A model generated the notes under the pieces. That model had not been told where the DNA came from, did no database searches, and saw only the letters and a program-made list of their open reading frames with translations. A program made the position numbers and the translations under genes. From Parabacteroides goldsteinii (lineage in GTDB: Bacteria; Bacteroidota; Bacteroidia; Bacteroidales; Tannerellaceae), in contig NZ_JADNBB010000030.1 in assembly GCF_015550595.1 (NCBI RefSeq), positions 1-59,348 of the forward strand: a stretch of DNA of 59,348 nucleotides, in the 5' to 3' direction. Positions within the stretch are counted from its first letter, which is position 1, and each line of letters starts with the position of its first letter. This document shows positions 44,050-54,845 of this stretch, one piece after another.

Positions 44050-44886
44050 ATGAATAAACAATATATCCTGTTAATCCTTTCCGTTCTGCCACTTTGGTTG
44101 ATGTTGGCTTGTTGCCAGGAAAACATAGATAACAATGAATCTCAAACCGATATCCCCGATGGTATGGGAGTCGTTTATTTTAACATGAAGGCTCCTACAG
44201 ATATTGAGATTCCTACCTTTATGACGCGTGCTACGCATCATTTTGATTTGGATCCGAATACTTTCTATCTGGCTATTTATGAAGATGGGGCTTCAACGCC
44301 TTATAAAACGTTTGCTTCATATAATGCATTGGTTGATTCAGGTCTACCGTTGCAACTGCCTGTTGGAAAGTATCAGTTGCTGGCCTCCTCTTTTGAGAAG
44401 AAAGACCAAAAGGTTTCCCAAAAACCTTATTTTGAAGGAACTACCCCATTTGCTGTTGAAGAAAAACGTGTTAGCCGGGCAGATGTAACATGTAAATATG
44501 CAAGCATGGCTGTGGAGCTTCGTTTATCCGAGCAATTTCAGAAGCTATTGGAAGATGCTCCTTTGGCTTATGCCTTTGAGATGGATGTATACAATGGTGA
44601 CGGTGATACCAAATGGTCTTTTTATCAGCGGAGGAAAGATGGGGAAGATTTGGAGAAGAGTCTTGATACTGGTTATTTCTTGACTGGTTGTACAAGGGAA
44701 GACGGAAAGTTGCAAGTAAAGGTGCGCGTCCGTCTGGATAGTTCAGACTGGTACCCGGAAAGAGTATTTTATTTACCGGAAGAAGGATCTACACCTAAAG
44801 TCGGTGAATATTATGTGATTAATCTGGATGCTGGGCCGGATACTAAAACTGTTATGTTGGAATCTTTTAGTGTGGAGGAGAATTGA
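44050..44886 (+). CDS. DUF4493 surface lipoprotein 2
   Basis: A 278-residue lipoprotein (lipobox MLAC, C21, then a second C). It carries the same domain: VVYFNMKAP strand, FYLAIYEDGASTPYKTFASYN, LPVGKYQLLASSFEKKDQKVSQKPYFEGTTPF and ADVTCKYASMAVEL. It is the shortest of the four paralogues and is nearly the bare DUF4493 domain. The MTR sequence between the first strand and the FYLAIYEDG strand is in the position where fimbrillin-type proteins carry their protease-processing arginine. Eleven bases separate it from gene 1. Confidence 0.78.
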   Translation: MNKQYILLILSVLPLWLMLACCQENIDNNESQTDIPDGMGVVYFNMKAPTDIEIPTFMTRATHHFDLDPNTFYLAIYEDGASTPYKTFASYNALVDSGLPLQLPVGKYQLLASSFEKKDQKVSQKPYFEGTTPFAVEEKRVSRADVTCKYASMAVELRLSEQFQKLLEDAPLAYAFEMDVYNGDGDTKWSFYQRRKDGEDLEKSLDTGYFLTGCTREDGKLQVKVRVRLDSSDWYPERVFYLPEEGSTPKVGEYYVINLDAGPDTKTVMLESFSVEEN

Positions 44887-44888
44887 AA

Positions 44889-46250
44889 ATGAAGAAATAC
44901 TACATCTATCTGTTAAGTCTTATATTTCTACCTTTTGCACTTTCATGTGAGATGAAAAAAGATTTATTAGGTGGAATAGAGAAACCGACCGATCCTCAGC
45001 TGCCTAAAGATGCAGGGATGCTTGATCTGGAACTTAATCCGGAAAAAGAGCTGGTTATTCCGACTTCAAAAGGAGATGAAATAGAAGGTAGTGATGAAAT
45101 ACTTGATGCGGCAGATTTCTCTGTTGGCATTTATGATGAAGAGGGAACATTGGTTGAGTCGTATGACAATTATGCTCAACTAAAGGAAACAGGTGGCTTA
45201 TTACTATCTCCCGGAACTTATATAATCAAGGCTGAGAAAGGAAATGATTTGAATGCCGGCTTTGATAAACCATATTACAAGGGAGTAGATACATGCATTA
45301 TACAACCACAAGTTGTAGAAAAAGTGATAACTTTATGTAAATTAGAAAATAAGAAGGTGACATTCCGTTACTCAGAAGATTTTCAAAAACAGTTTGAGGA
45401 AGATTATTTTGTTGTGGTGGATAATGGATCCGGAGTTTTGACTTTAGATAAAGATGAGACACGTAGTGCTTTTCTGAAAAATACGGGAACTTTGCGTTTC
45501 ACAGTCTATGTAACTTCTAAAGCAGGAAAGCAACTGATCTATAATTATGATGTATCAAAAAATGAGCAAGTAAATCAGCATAACAATGTTGTGATTGATT
45601 TAGGTCTTATCAATGATGATGACGGAAATAATAATCCGGGAGATGGAAGTGGTGAAGGGGATGATAATGAACCAGAAGATCCAGGCGATACTCCTCCAGA
45701 TATACCCACCAGAAAACCGACTCTTTCTGTAGATGTTTCTTTGGTTGAAAAAGATTTTATTATAGAGATACCATCGGATATTTTAAATAGTGGAGGTGAT
45801 GATAATACAGGTGGCGGAGAAGAGCAACCGGGTGTTGATCCGAGTGAACAAAGTCCGACTATTGCAGGAACGATGGATAGTAAATCTTTTGATATGAATG
45901 CAAAGCAAACAATATCTGCAAGTACTAATAGTGTGGTGATTAATTTATATTTACCTACTGGATTGGAATCTTTAACAGTCAGAGTAAATATACCTAATGT
46001 ACCGATAGATTTGCCTTTGGATTTATTGAATGATGATGATCCTAACCTGATAGAGATAAAAGGTGTTTTATCAGGAATGGGTAAAGTATTGTTGACACCA
46101 GCTAAAGGAGCTAAGGGAAATCAGAAATTTGATATTTCTCCGTTCTTGGATTTATTAGTACAAGTAGGTGGGGATTCTTCTTTTGCTGTATCGATGAAAG
46201 ACAAGAATGGAAAAAGTGTCAATCAAACTTTAAAACTGACTGTAAAATAA
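44889..46250 (+). CDS. DUF4493 surface lipoprotein 3 with acidic linker
   Basis: A 453-residue lipoprotein (lipobox ALSC, C20). The DUF4493 domain occupies about 35-240 (MLDLELNPEK, FSVGIYDEEGTLVESYDNY, LSPGTYIIKAEKGNDLNAGFDKPYYKG, KVITLCKLENKKVTFRYSEDFQ). An Asp/Gly/Asn/Pro-rich linker (about 240-275) and a second such stretch near 310 separate it from beta-rich C-terminal segments. Such linkers usually space domains from the membrane. A TTG at 44883 overlaps the previous stop, but the ATG at 44889 gives a proper signal peptide. Confidence 0.77.
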   Translation: MKKYYIYLLSLIFLPFALSCEMKKDLLGGIEKPTDPQLPKDAGMLDLELNPEKELVIPTSKGDEIEGSDEILDAADFSVGIYDEEGTLVESYDNYAQLKETGGLLLSPGTYIIKAEKGNDLNAGFDKPYYKGVDTCIIQPQVVEKVITLCKLENKKVTFRYSEDFQKQFEEDYFVVVDNGSGVLTLDKDETRSAFLKNTGTLRFTVYVTSKAGKQLIYNYDVSKNEQVNQHNNVVIDLGLINDDDGNNNPGDGSGEGDDNEPEDPGDTPPDIPTRKPTLSVDVSLVEKDFIIEIPSDILNSGGDDNTGGGEEQPGVDPSEQSPTIAGTMDSKSFDMNAKQTISASTNSVVINLYLPTGLESLTVRVNIPNVPIDLPLDLLNDDDPNLIEIKGVLSGMGKVLLTPAKGAKGNQKFDISPFLDLLVQVGGDSSFAVSMKDKNGKSVNQTLKLTVK

Positions 46251-46259
46251 ATAAGACTA

Positions 46260-48407
46260 ATGAGACAATATATTATAGGTATATGGTTTGTTTTGGCTCT
46301 ACAGTTGATGTGGGGACTGATTTCTTGTAATGATGAAAAGAATACTGCAGCATCGGTTGGGTATCTATATTTAGGTGTAGAGGAAGATGATGCTACGATT
46401 ACCCGAACTTTAAAACCTGTTACGGACGAGAAGCTACGAGTGGATATTATGTCAACATCTGGAGATACGGTAAAATCTTATGCTGATTATTTGAAAGATG
46501 TTAAAGGGCAGAAGTTAATACTTCCGGTTGGAAATTATAAAGTTGTGGTCAGTTCAAATGAAGATGGAGGAGCTGCATGGGATTCTCCTTTTTATGCTGG
46601 AGAAACAGAAGAACCTGTTGTTGTAAAAAACGGAGAAATTACAAATACATCTATTACATGCAAAATTGCAAATACGAAAGTGACAGTAACCTATAAAGAG
46701 AGCCTGAAAAAGTATTTTATTGATTATTGTGATACTGTTAGCACATCGGCAGGACAATTAATTTATACCCGTGATGAGTACCGAGCAGGATATTTTACTT
46801 CAGGAGGCAATCTGACTGCAAAGCTTTACTTAAAGAATAAAGATGGTAATGAGTTCACTTTGCAACGTATTGTGAAAGATATTAAGCCTCAATACCATTA
46901 TAATCTGATTTACAGTTTGGATGACAGTGGAGGGGATGAAGCTGGCTCAGACTTTGATATCTCTGTAGATCCAACAGATCCAACAGAGATTAATTGTAAT
47001 ATTTCTATTAAGCAAGAAGATTTGTTCGGAAAAGGTGTGCCAGAATTGAAAGTTTCTGGTTTCGATGGCGAGAAAAATATTCTAACATGGAAACCTATAA
47101 AGAAAGGTGAACAGCAGGATTTGCCTAATCCAGAACCAATTTTGACCCTGAAGGCTCTTGCTGGTATTCAAGAGATAAATGTAAATATTAGCTCAACTCG
47201 ATTTAAGGAAACAGATCTGGGAATAGATGCTGAAAAGATTACAACAGAGGGACAAGAAATTAACTTAAGTGCGTTATTAGAAAAAGCATATGATTGGGGA
47301 GATCTAGAGTCTGCCGAAACGCATTCTTTTAATATAACAATTATAGATAATCTCAATCAAGAGGGAGTTGTTTCTTTTTCTTTTGTAATTATTCCAGATT
47401 TAGATGTAGAATCAAAGGTAAATGCTTTTTCTACTTTTGCTCTTTTGAAAGGATCTTCAGATGATTCTGAAAATCAGAGATTTGTTTACTGGGAAGAAAA
47501 TGAAGCCTCTACATTAGAGGTTGTTGCTGATGAATTTTTTGAAGCTGTGATAATGGGTTTGAAACCAAGTACTAAGTATTATTATAAGGCTCTAGCAGGT
47601 AATTCAGAAAGTGATATTATGGAGTTTACAACTGAAGCCGCAATGCTATTACCTAATGGAGGTTTTGATAAATGGTATACAAAAGAGGAAAAAGGCAAAG
47701 ATATGGAATATCCAGAACCATCTACATATGCTTTTTGGAGTAGTGGCAATAATAACTATTTAGGTATGGGTACACCTTATTTATTGTCATCTACAGATGA
47801 ACGAGTAACAACTGTAAATAATAATCTTAAAGCTGCGAATCTTCAATCTGCTAAGCCAACTGCTTTTGTCAAATTAGCAGCAGGGAATTTATTTACAGGT
47901 GATTTTAAGGTTGATGGAACCGGTGGTGAAATTAAGATGGGGAGACCTTTATTTTCTCGTCCAACATCTTTGAAAGGTTATTATTGGTATACTCCAGGAG
48001 ATGTAGATGCTAATGGTACTGTGAATTTTCCAAGTGGAGGAAGTGTTGAAGTTCCTAAAAACAGTCAGGATAAATGTTCCATATATATAGCGATATGTAA
48101 ACGAACCTATACAATTAATACGAATCATCCTAGTACATTGTTTGATCTGAACGAAGATGCATTTAAAGAAAATGTGATTGCTTATGCTGAATTGCCTGAG
48201 GAAATGTGTATCAAAACAGATGGTTATAAAGAGTTTAATTTAGTATTGGAATATCTTCAACCTGATTATATCGCGTCTGAATATTATCTTGCAATAGTTT
48301 GTGCCGCTGGTAAATATGGTGATTATTTTATTGGAAGTACTTCGAGTAATTTGAAGTTAGATGAATTTGAGTTAGGATATGAATACGATGAAAACTGTTT
48401 TAAATAA
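46260..48407 (+). CDS. DUF4493-PCMD lipoprotein 4
   Basis: A 715-residue lipoprotein (lipobox LISC, C23) that joins three parts. A DUF4493 domain (about 30-235) carries YADYLKDVKGQKLILPVGNYKVVVSS. A fibronectin-III-like segment (about 380-460) reads LKPSTKYYYKALAGN. A PCMD domain (about 466-715, PF13201 type) carries SRPTSLKGYYWYTPGD and KYGDYFIGSTSSNLKLDEFEL. PCMD is a putative carbohydrate-binding/metabolism fold. It is the only paralogue carrying both DUF4493 and PCMD, which links the two families functionally. Operon position: 9 bases after gene 3. Confidence 0.8.
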   Translation: MRQYIIGIWFVLALQLMWGLISCNDEKNTAASVGYLYLGVEEDDATITRTLKPVTDEKLRVDIMSTSGDTVKSYADYLKDVKGQKLILPVGNYKVVVSSNEDGGAAWDSPFYAGETEEPVVVKNGEITNTSITCKIANTKVTVTYKESLKKYFIDYCDTVSTSAGQLIYTRDEYRAGYFTSGGNLTAKLYLKNKDGNEFTLQRIVKDIKPQYHYNLIYSLDDSGGDEAGSDFDISVDPTDPTEINCNISIKQEDLFGKGVPELKVSGFDGEKNILTWKPIKKGEQQDLPNPEPILTLKALAGIQEINVNISSTRFKETDLGIDAEKITTEGQEINLSALLEKAYDWGDLESAETHSFNITIIDNLNQEGVVSFSFVIIPDLDVESKVNAFSTFALLKGSSDDSENQRFVYWEENEASTLEVVADEFFEAVIMGLKPSTKYYYKALAGNSESDIMEFTTEAAMLLPNGGFDKWYTKEEKGKDMEYPEPSTYAFWSSGNNNYLGMGTPYLLSSTDERVTTVNNNLKAANLQSAKPTAFVKLAAGNLFTGDFKVDGTGGEIKMGRPLFSRPTSLKGYYWYTPGDVDANGTVNFPSGGSVEVPKNSQDKCSIYIAICKRTYTINTNHPSTLFDLNEDAFKENVIAYAELPEEMCIKTDGYKEFNLVLEYLQPDYIASEYYLAIVCAAGKYGDYFIGSTSSNLKLDEFELGYEYDENCFK

Positions 48408-48416
48408 ATAATATAA

Positions 48417-49157
48417 ATGAAACGAACACCTTTTTACCTGTTATTGATAGCCCTGTTCTTTTCTTTGCCTGTGATGGCCAAGAAAGAAAAATATGAGCGG
48501 AATATTGTGATGAAAACGTTTATTCCTAAAGGGCAATGGATGGTAGGTGCTACTTTTTCATATAATGAACATGTAGATGATAATTTTGAATTTCTTTCTG
48601 TGTTGAAAGATATAAATAGTGAAGGGTATACTTTTAAAGTAACGCCTCTTGTCAGTTATTTTATAAAAGATAATATCAGTATAGGAGGACGCTTTGCTTA
48701 TTCTCGTTCATTTACAAAATTAGATAATATATCGTTAGAATTAGGAGATGATTTGAGCTTTGAAGTACAAGATTATCATAGTACTTCCAATACATATACG
48801 GCTTCGGTCTTTCTTCGTACTTACCTGAACTTAGGTGATAGTAAACGCTTTGGACTATTCAATGAAGCCCGTGTGTCTTATGGTTATTCAGAAAGTTCTG
48901 GTTCAACAGGTAAAGGTGTTGATTTAAGCGGACTGTATCAGTTAAAACATAATCTGAATATCAGTGTAGCTCCAGGTCTTACTTGTTTTATTAATGATTT
49001 TACTGCTGTAGAGGCTTCGGTAAGTGTTGCTGGACTTAATTTTAATTGGTATGACCAAACTCGTGATCAGGTGAATAAAGGTTCTCGTACAGCTAGTTCT
49101 GCTAATTTTAAAATCAATCTTTTGTCGATAGACCTGGGTATTGTTTTTTATCTATAA
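48417..49157 (+). CDS. Outer-membrane beta-barrel protein
   Basis: A 246-residue exported protein: signal peptide MKRTPFYLLLIALFFSLPVMA, a first strand WMVGATFSYNEHV, then amphipathic strands and a final SIDLGIVFYL. The length suits an 8- to 12-stranded barrel. It lies 9 bases after the PCMD protein and 12 before the next. It may anchor the surface lipoproteins or act in their transport, which is not shown by sequence. No closer family was recognised. Confidence 0.72.
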   Translation: MKRTPFYLLLIALFFSLPVMAKKEKYERNIVMKTFIPKGQWMVGATFSYNEHVDDNFEFLSVLKDINSEGYTFKVTPLVSYFIKDNISIGGRFAYSRSFTKLDNISLELGDDLSFEVQDYHSTSNTYTASVFLRTYLNLGDSKRFGLFNEARVSYGYSESSGSTGKGVDLSGLYQLKHNLNISVAPGLTCFINDFTAVEASVSVAGLNFNWYDQTRDQVNKGSRTASSANFKINLLSIDLGIVFYL

Positions 49158-49169
49158 TTATAAGAAAGT

Positions 49170-50816
49170 ATGCGGATTGTTTCAATGATAGTTGGTTGTT
49201 TGTTGTTACTCTTAGGTTGTGTGAAGAATGATTTTCCATATCCGACTATTAAGTGTGCAATTACCGACTTTGGAGTGGATGGTATGACTTCGGTTAAGGT
49301 TGATGCGAGTGCTCGTACGGTTGTGGCGAAGGTGGTAGATACATTGGATTTACGCGATTTGAGGGTGAACTGTTTGGAAGTGACAGAAAAAACAACCGTT
49401 ATACCGGATGAAAAAGCTTGTATCGATTTTATTCATTTCCCTGATACCGGTTTTGTTTCAGTAGATAGTCTGCCTGTTACTGCTAATACACGAATGAATT
49501 TTAAAGAACCGGTTAATGTATTGCTTCGTTTGTATCAGGATTATCCGTGGACGATAACAGTTCTGCATGATATTGAGCGTGTGGTGAAAGTCAATAATAT
49601 GGTAAGTCCGGCGTTGATAGACGAAGTCAATCATAATGTAGTGATACTTGTCGATTCGGCGAAGCAACCCAAGTTAACTAATATTGAAATAGAAGAATTG
49701 AAACTGGGATCATCTGTTGCTAAAACAGAACCAGAGCCCAGTTCTGTGACGGATTTTACACGGCCACGTGTGTTTAGAATAACGGCTTTCGACGAAATGG
49801 AAGAATGGACAGTCAGTGTCCGTTATCCGTCGGGAGAAGAAGGGCAAACAGCTACACTTTCTGCATGGACAAAGCGTGCTTATATAGAAGGGACAACAAA
49901 AACGGGCGATGTCTCTGCCCGGTATCGTGAGCTGTCGGAAGCGGAAACAAAAGCAGACGATGAAAGTGTTTGGGAGTCTGTTTTATCTAATGAAATAGAG
50001 ATTTTCGAGGATGGACGTTTTGTGTTGACATTTACTCATTTGAAGCCCGGAGCTACTTATGAATATGAATTGACTGTAGATGGTAAAACAGATAATGTAC
50101 AAACCTTTACAACCGAACCGGAGGAGAAAGTACCTAATCTCTCATTTGATGATTGGTTTAAAGATGGTAAAAGTTGGTATGCAAATAAGGACCTAACAGC
50201 GGATAATTATTTCTGGGATTCCGGAAATAAGGGATCAAATACTGTAGGAGAAGCAAATCCGACATCTCCGGAAACGAGCGATGTAGTAAAAGGAAAAGCT
50301 GCTCGTTTGGAAAGTAAAACTGTTGCCGGTGTTTTTGCAGCAGGAAGTTTGTACACAGGTACCTTTGGCAAGGTTGAGGGATTAAGCGGAGCTTCTTTGA
50401 ATTTTGGCCGTCCGTATTTGTCCCGTCCTTCTGCTTTAAAAGGATATTATAAATATAATGCAGGAACAATCGATAAGGCAAAAGCTCCTTATGAAGATTT
50501 GATCGGCCAGAAAGACTCCTGTCATATCTACGTTGGTCTATTTACATGGGATAAACCTTTTCCTGTAAATACCAGTACCGGAACATTTGTTGATCGTACA
50601 TGGAATAATGAAAATATGGTAGCTTATGGCGAATTGGTTAACGGCGAAACAATCAAAGATTATACTCCATTTACAATCCGTTTAAAATATCGTGATTATA
50701 CAACTAAACCAACCTATATTCTGGTTGTTGCGTCCGCTAGTAAATATGGTGATTACTTTACAGGAAGTACTAGTAGTGTGTTGTTGTTAGATGAGTGTGA
50801 GTTGGTGTTTGAATAA
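49170..50816 (+). CDS. PCMD-domain lipoprotein
   Basis: A 548-residue lipoprotein (lipobox LLGC, C17). The first 200 residues are beta-rich and unassigned, a segment near 225-320 resembles a fibronectin-III-like domain (LKPGATYEYELTVDGK), and the C-terminal PCMD domain occupies about 323-548. The PCMD end (KYGDYFTGSTSSVLLLDECEL) matches that of the preceding DUF4493-PCMD protein nearly residue by residue, showing a recent common origin of the domains. The central GRPYLSRPSALKGYYKY is also shared. Confidence 0.8.
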   Translation: MRIVSMIVGCLLLLLGCVKNDFPYPTIKCAITDFGVDGMTSVKVDASARTVVAKVVDTLDLRDLRVNCLEVTEKTTVIPDEKACIDFIHFPDTGFVSVDSLPVTANTRMNFKEPVNVLLRLYQDYPWTITVLHDIERVVKVNNMVSPALIDEVNHNVVILVDSAKQPKLTNIEIEELKLGSSVAKTEPEPSSVTDFTRPRVFRITAFDEMEEWTVSVRYPSGEEGQTATLSAWTKRAYIEGTTKTGDVSARYRELSEAETKADDESVWESVLSNEIEIFEDGRFVLTFTHLKPGATYEYELTVDGKTDNVQTFTTEPEEKVPNLSFDDWFKDGKSWYANKDLTADNYFWDSGNKGSNTVGEANPTSPETSDVVKGKAARLESKTVAGVFAAGSLYTGTFGKVEGLSGASLNFGRPYLSRPSALKGYYKYNAGTIDKAKAPYEDLIGQKDSCHIYVGLFTWDKPFPVNTSTGTFVDRTWNNENMVAYGELVNGETIKDYTPFTIRLKYRDYTTKPTYILVVASASKYGDYFTGSTSSVLLLDECELVFE

Positions 50817-50829
50817 TTGATAGAGAAAG

Positions 50830-53800
50830 ATGAAAGTTATTATAAAAATAGGATTATTGTTAACCATGATGTTGCTTACTGTTGAGCAGATTAAAGCACA
50901 AGCATGGGTTACGGTTAATGATGAAAGCTCTTTACGTGCAGCTATAGGAAAAGGCGGATATATAAAACTCGCTAACGAGATTAATGAAATATCGTTAACT
51001 AATACTTTGGAAATAACTACCGACATTATATTAGATTTAAATGAAAAGACATTGGTTTATAAGCAGTCTGATACAGGTTATGGAGAGAGTATTGATGCTG
51101 TTTGTTTACGAATTAGCTCAGGAAATGTCGTAGTAAAAAATGGAAAAATATCAGCTATAGCGGGAAAGCATAGAACTGGATTAGGATGGTATGCAGGTAA
51201 TAATGCTATATCGTTAATTTATTCAGGAGGAAATATTTCAATTTATGAAATTATATTATCTGCGACAAAAGGTGCAGGAACAACTTCTGTATCGGATGGT
51301 GTAAATTATATATATTCATTAGAAAATGGAAAAAAAGCTTCAGAAATGATTCCTTTTGGTGCTTATATGCTTTCGACCGATTATGATTCATCAAAACCTG
51401 AAAAAGCCTCAGAAACGATTTCTCTTTCAAAATACACTATTACTTATTTCCCTGATAATGAGAAAGATGCACCTATTGTCTTTGACAATATAGATATTGA
51501 ATCAATATTAAAAGAACCTGTTTTGGGGGAAAGATATGGGTATAAAGGTTATCATTGGGCTCCAGATGGGGATTATGCCAAAGTAAATGATATTCCTGTT
51601 TTAAAGGATCGTGCTGCAACAGGAAATATTTCATTCACTGCTCAATGGGAAACAATATCTTATAATATTACTGTAGAGCTTAATGGAGGTAATTACGCAG
51701 CAGGAAGTTCTCCTATATCTTCTTCTTATAACATTGAATCAGAAACAATAAAACTTCCTATACCTGAAAAAGTGACAACAGGTCGTAAATATAAGTTTAT
51801 GGGATGGTATACTGAACCTACATTTGCAATATCTAGTGAAATTACTGAAATAAGTAAAGGATCTACGGGGGATATAATACTTTATGCAAAGTGGTCACCT
51901 ATTTATACTATTGAGTATGAATATCAGTCTGATCAAGCAATATTGCCAACAACAGCATTGACTAATTATGTCGAAGAAGATGTGATATCCCCTTATGTTT
52001 TGCCTAGTTTAACTCCGAAGAATTCTACAGAATACTCTTTTGCCGGTTGGTATGAAAACTCTGATTATTCAGGGAATCCAATAATCTCAATTTCTAAGAA
52101 GCAATTACACGATTATGTGTTATATGGTAAGTTGTCTCGTTCATATTCACTATTACTTCATTGGAATGTAGATGATTTAAAAGATGAAATTTCTTATACT
52201 GAAGAATTAGGTGTAACACTACCTACTCGTGGTCAAAAAAAGAATGGCTACGTATTTGACGGTTGGTATGATAATAATTTATTAACAGGAACTAAATATA
52301 CAGAAGTACCAGCCGGACAAAAAGGGAATAAAGAATTCTATGCGAAATGGATTCCATTAGAATATAATATTTCGTATGATTATATTTATAATGGGACGTT
52401 ACCTAAGGGGGCTCCTTCAAAATATACGATAGAACAAATAATAACTCTCCCTATGCCCACTCGCCAAGGCTATTCTTTTGTAGGTTGGCATGCAGTAGAT
52501 GAATCGGAAGATTGGTCAGAGACAGGTCATGGAGTCATTCCTTTTACTTTTAATGATCAAAAAGACCAAACTGGTAATAGGACATTTTATGCCGAATGGA
52601 AAGGCGGACATATTTTAACGATTCAGCAGCCGGAAGGCGGGAAGATATCGGTTAAAAATAGAACGAATAATCAAGAGGTAGAATCGGGTATTGCAATAGA
52701 TAAAGGTACAAGTCTGGAAATTTCTGCGGTAGCAACTTCTTCAACTTATAAATTTAGTGAGTTATTGATAAATGGGAAATCATATACATCTGTGCCTCAA
52801 GATGTAATTATGCCTGATACTTGTGGTTTAACTGTTTCAGCTATTTTTGTAGACGGACGTCCATCTGCATCTAAACCAGAGATGAGTACAAGTCCGGTAA
52901 ATACAGACTATATTCCTGTAGGAGAATCAGTAATGGTTACATTAAAAAATACTGATAAGGATGCTACTTTGTATTATACAGTCGATGGCTCGAAAGAGAA
53001 AGCTTATACACAACCGTTTATGATTTCTGCAACAACTGCAAAAAAAATGGAGGTGAAGGCTATTGCTCGTAAAGAAGGATATCGGGATGGTGTAACAACT
53101 CGTCAGATAACTTTCGGTACAGGGAAAATTGTAATTACTTTCGATTTACCGGAAGGCATAACGGCTGTTAACCCAGATGGCGGAGAGGTGGTTTCGGCTG
53201 TGGCAACAGGTGGTACTTTTGAGTTTATTTTGGATATTGATGAGAGCGTAATCCTTTCAACAAGTCAGATGAAAGTATTGGTTAACGATACTTTACGAAT
53301 ATATCCTGATGCTAATGGCGTTTATACATTGGAAAAACAAAAAGCAAATGTGAAAATTACAATTGCAGGAGTTGTTCAGAAAGATGTAACAGTTACTTTG
53401 ATACAAACGAAGAATGGGCAAATAGTTTTTGCTGATGATGAAACAACGGCTACTCGTAAAGTAAATTATGGTGATACCATCACTGTGAAAGCAATACCAA
53501 ATGCGGGATGTTATTTCACAAAATGGACGGATGGAAATACAGATATTTTACGTCAGATTATAGTAAAGAACGATTGGAACTTGTCTGCTGTCTTTTCTGC
53601 TAATAAATATGTTTATAAGGTCGTGTTTCCTCAGATTCAGGGTGTAACAGTTAAAACATTGTCTGCTTATTCAAATGAAGTTGAGGATGGTGGAACTTGT
53701 AAGTTTTATTTACGTCTGGCGGAAGAATATAATCAGTCTACCCCGGTTGTTTATGCGAATGGAGAAAAACTAGAGCCGACTAAAGATGTGTATAGCCTAT

Positions 53801-54795
53801 ATTACATCCATACACATTATAGTATTGCAGTAGAGGGGATTCAACGCAATAAAGAGATGTATGCATTGCCTGAACATGTAACCGGAATAAATCTGGAAAC
53901 CGGCAAAAGTCTGATTGATGCAGCGACTCTTCCGGAAACACAGGTAATGGTTTATGCAAAAGCTCCTGATGGGCAGGTATTTGATAAATGGAATGACGGC
54001 GGTAAGGAAAATCCCAGAATAACAAGAGCATCCAGTGCATCACATTTATTACCTATTTGGAAGGAAGTCTCTAAAGAAGTCTATAAAGTTGATTTTATGT
54101 TGAGTGCAGGAGCTGGTGTTTCTGCGGTTAATGCCGGAAATGCTTCTGCTGTTCTTAAAGGAGAGAATTTCCAGTTTAAAGTGGTTTTATTACCTCAATA
54201 TAGTCAAAGTCCTGTTATTGTTAAAGCAGGGGATAAGGTTTTGCAGCCTGTTATGGAATTACGGGCTGCAACGGAGTTGACAACGCGTTATTATGCATTG
54301 GAGAATTTATCTGCAGATACTAAAGTCGAAATTACGGGCCTTATACTTAATAATTATAAGCCTTTGATAGAGCAAACAAAGGGTGGAAAAGTCTCTGTCT
54401 CTACATCTGATTCTGTAGCTTATGGAACAAATATAACATTAAAGGCTACTGCCGATCCTGGTTATATTTTTCTTAAATGGAGTGATGGTAATACTTTAAA
54501 TCCTTATCCATATAAAGTTGAAGGAAATTCAAATATAAGTGCCGTTTTTATTGGAAAAGGATTGGCTGTCGATAACGAATCGATCCAAAAAGAGGAGAAA
54601 GCTCAGATCACGATAACCGGACAAACATTATCGATTATGGTTGCAGAAGAGTCGATGTTATACATCTGGGATTATAAAGGTTCTCTATTCCGAAACCAGA
54701 AGATTCCGGTAGGAGGATATAGTATGGATTTGCCAGCCGGTGTCTATCTCGTTAAGGTGGGAGATATGGGAACAAGGAAGATTATAATACGATAA
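50830..54795 (+). CDS. Giant exported repeat protein with InlB-type repeats and a C-terminal sorting-like domain
   Basis: A 1,321-residue adhesin-like protein. Signal peptide (1-24); beta-helix-like stretch (25-200). Five InlB-B/Flg_new-type repeats have aromatic cores near 241 (YHWAP), 324 (FMGWYT), 405 (FAGWYE), 478 (FDGWYD) and 551 (FVGWHA), spaced 73-83 residues. A chitobiase C-terminal-like domain lies near 695-760 (ATLYYTVDG). Divergent repeats have KWTDGN (896), KWNDGG (1051) and KWSDGN (1214). The last 65 residues ([21 protein letters not shown]) resemble the C-terminal sorting domain of type IX secretion cargo. Secretion to the surface by that route is an inference that needs T9SS genes elsewhere. 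It ends the operon, 13 bases after the PCMD gene. Confidence 0.78.
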   Translation: MKVIIKIGLLLTMMLLTVEQIKAQAWVTVNDESSLRAAIGKGGYIKLANEINEISLTNTLEITTDIILDLNEKTLVYKQSDTGYGESIDAVCLRISSGNVVVKNGKISAIAGKHRTGLGWYAGNNAISLIYSGGNISIYEIILSATKGAGTTSVSDGVNYIYSLENGKKASEMIPFGAYMLSTDYDSSKPEKASETISLSKYTITYFPDNEKDAPIVFDNIDIESILKEPVLGERYGYKGYHWAPDGDYAKVNDIPVLKDRAATGNISFTAQWETISYNITVELNGGNYAAGSSPISSSYNIESETIKLPIPEKVTTGRKYKFMGWYTEPTFAISSEITEISKGSTGDIILYAKWSPIYTIEYEYQSDQAILPTTALTNYVEEDVISPYVLPSLTPKNSTEYSFAGWYENSDYSGNPIISISKKQLHDYVLYGKLSRSYSLLLHWNVDDLKDEISYTEELGVTLPTRGQKKNGYVFDGWYDNNLLTGTKYTEVPAGQKGNKEFYAKWIPLEYNISYDYIYNGTLPKGAPSKYTIEQIITLPMPTRQGYSFVGWHAVDESEDWSETGHGVIPFTFNDQKDQTGNRTFYAEWKGGHILTIQQPEGGKISVKNRTNNQEVESGIAIDKGTSLEISAVATSSTYKFSELLINGKSYTSVPQDVIMPDTCGLTVSAIFVDGRPSASKPEMSTSPVNTDYIPVGESVMVTLKNTDKDATLYYTVDGSKEKAYTQPFMISATTAKKMEVKAIARKEGYRDGVTTRQITFGTGKIVITFDLPEGITAVNPDGGEVVSAVATGGTFEFILDIDESVILSTSQMKVLVNDTLRIYPDANGVYTLEKQKANVKITIAGVVQKDVTVTLIQTKNGQIVFADDETTATRKVNYGDTITVKAIPNAGCYFTKWTDGNTDILRQIIVKNDWNLSAVFSANKYVYKVVFPQIQGVTVKTLSAYSNEVEDGGTCKFYLRLAEEYNQSTPVVYANGEKLEPTKDVYSLYYIHTHYSIAVEGIQRNKEMYALPEHVTGINLETGKSLIDAATLPETQVMVYAKAPDGQVFDKWNDGGKENPRITRASSASHLLPIWKEVSKEVYKVDFMLSAGAGVSAVNAGNASAVLKGENFQFKVVLLPQYSQSPVIVKAGDKVLQPVMELRAATELTTRYYALENLSADTKVEITGLILNNYKPLIEQTKGGKVSVSTSDSVAYGTNITLKATADPGYIFLKWSDGNTLNPYPYKVEGNSNISAVFIGKGLAVDNESIQKEEKAQITITGQTLSIMVAEESMLYIWDYKGSLFRNQKIPVGGYSMDLPAGVYLVKVGDMGTRKIIIR

Positions 54796-54813
54796 TATCT
54801 AAAATAATTTCCG

Positions 54814-54821
54814 TACCTTTG
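54814..54821 (+). promoter_or_regulatory. -7 box for metG
   Basis: Reads TACCTTTG, an exact TAnnTTTG match 24 bases before the metG start. No -33 TTTG is seen, since this overlaps the end of the giant gene. Confidence 0.45.
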
Positions 54822-54845
54822 CCCCTCAAAAAGAGAACACAAGGT

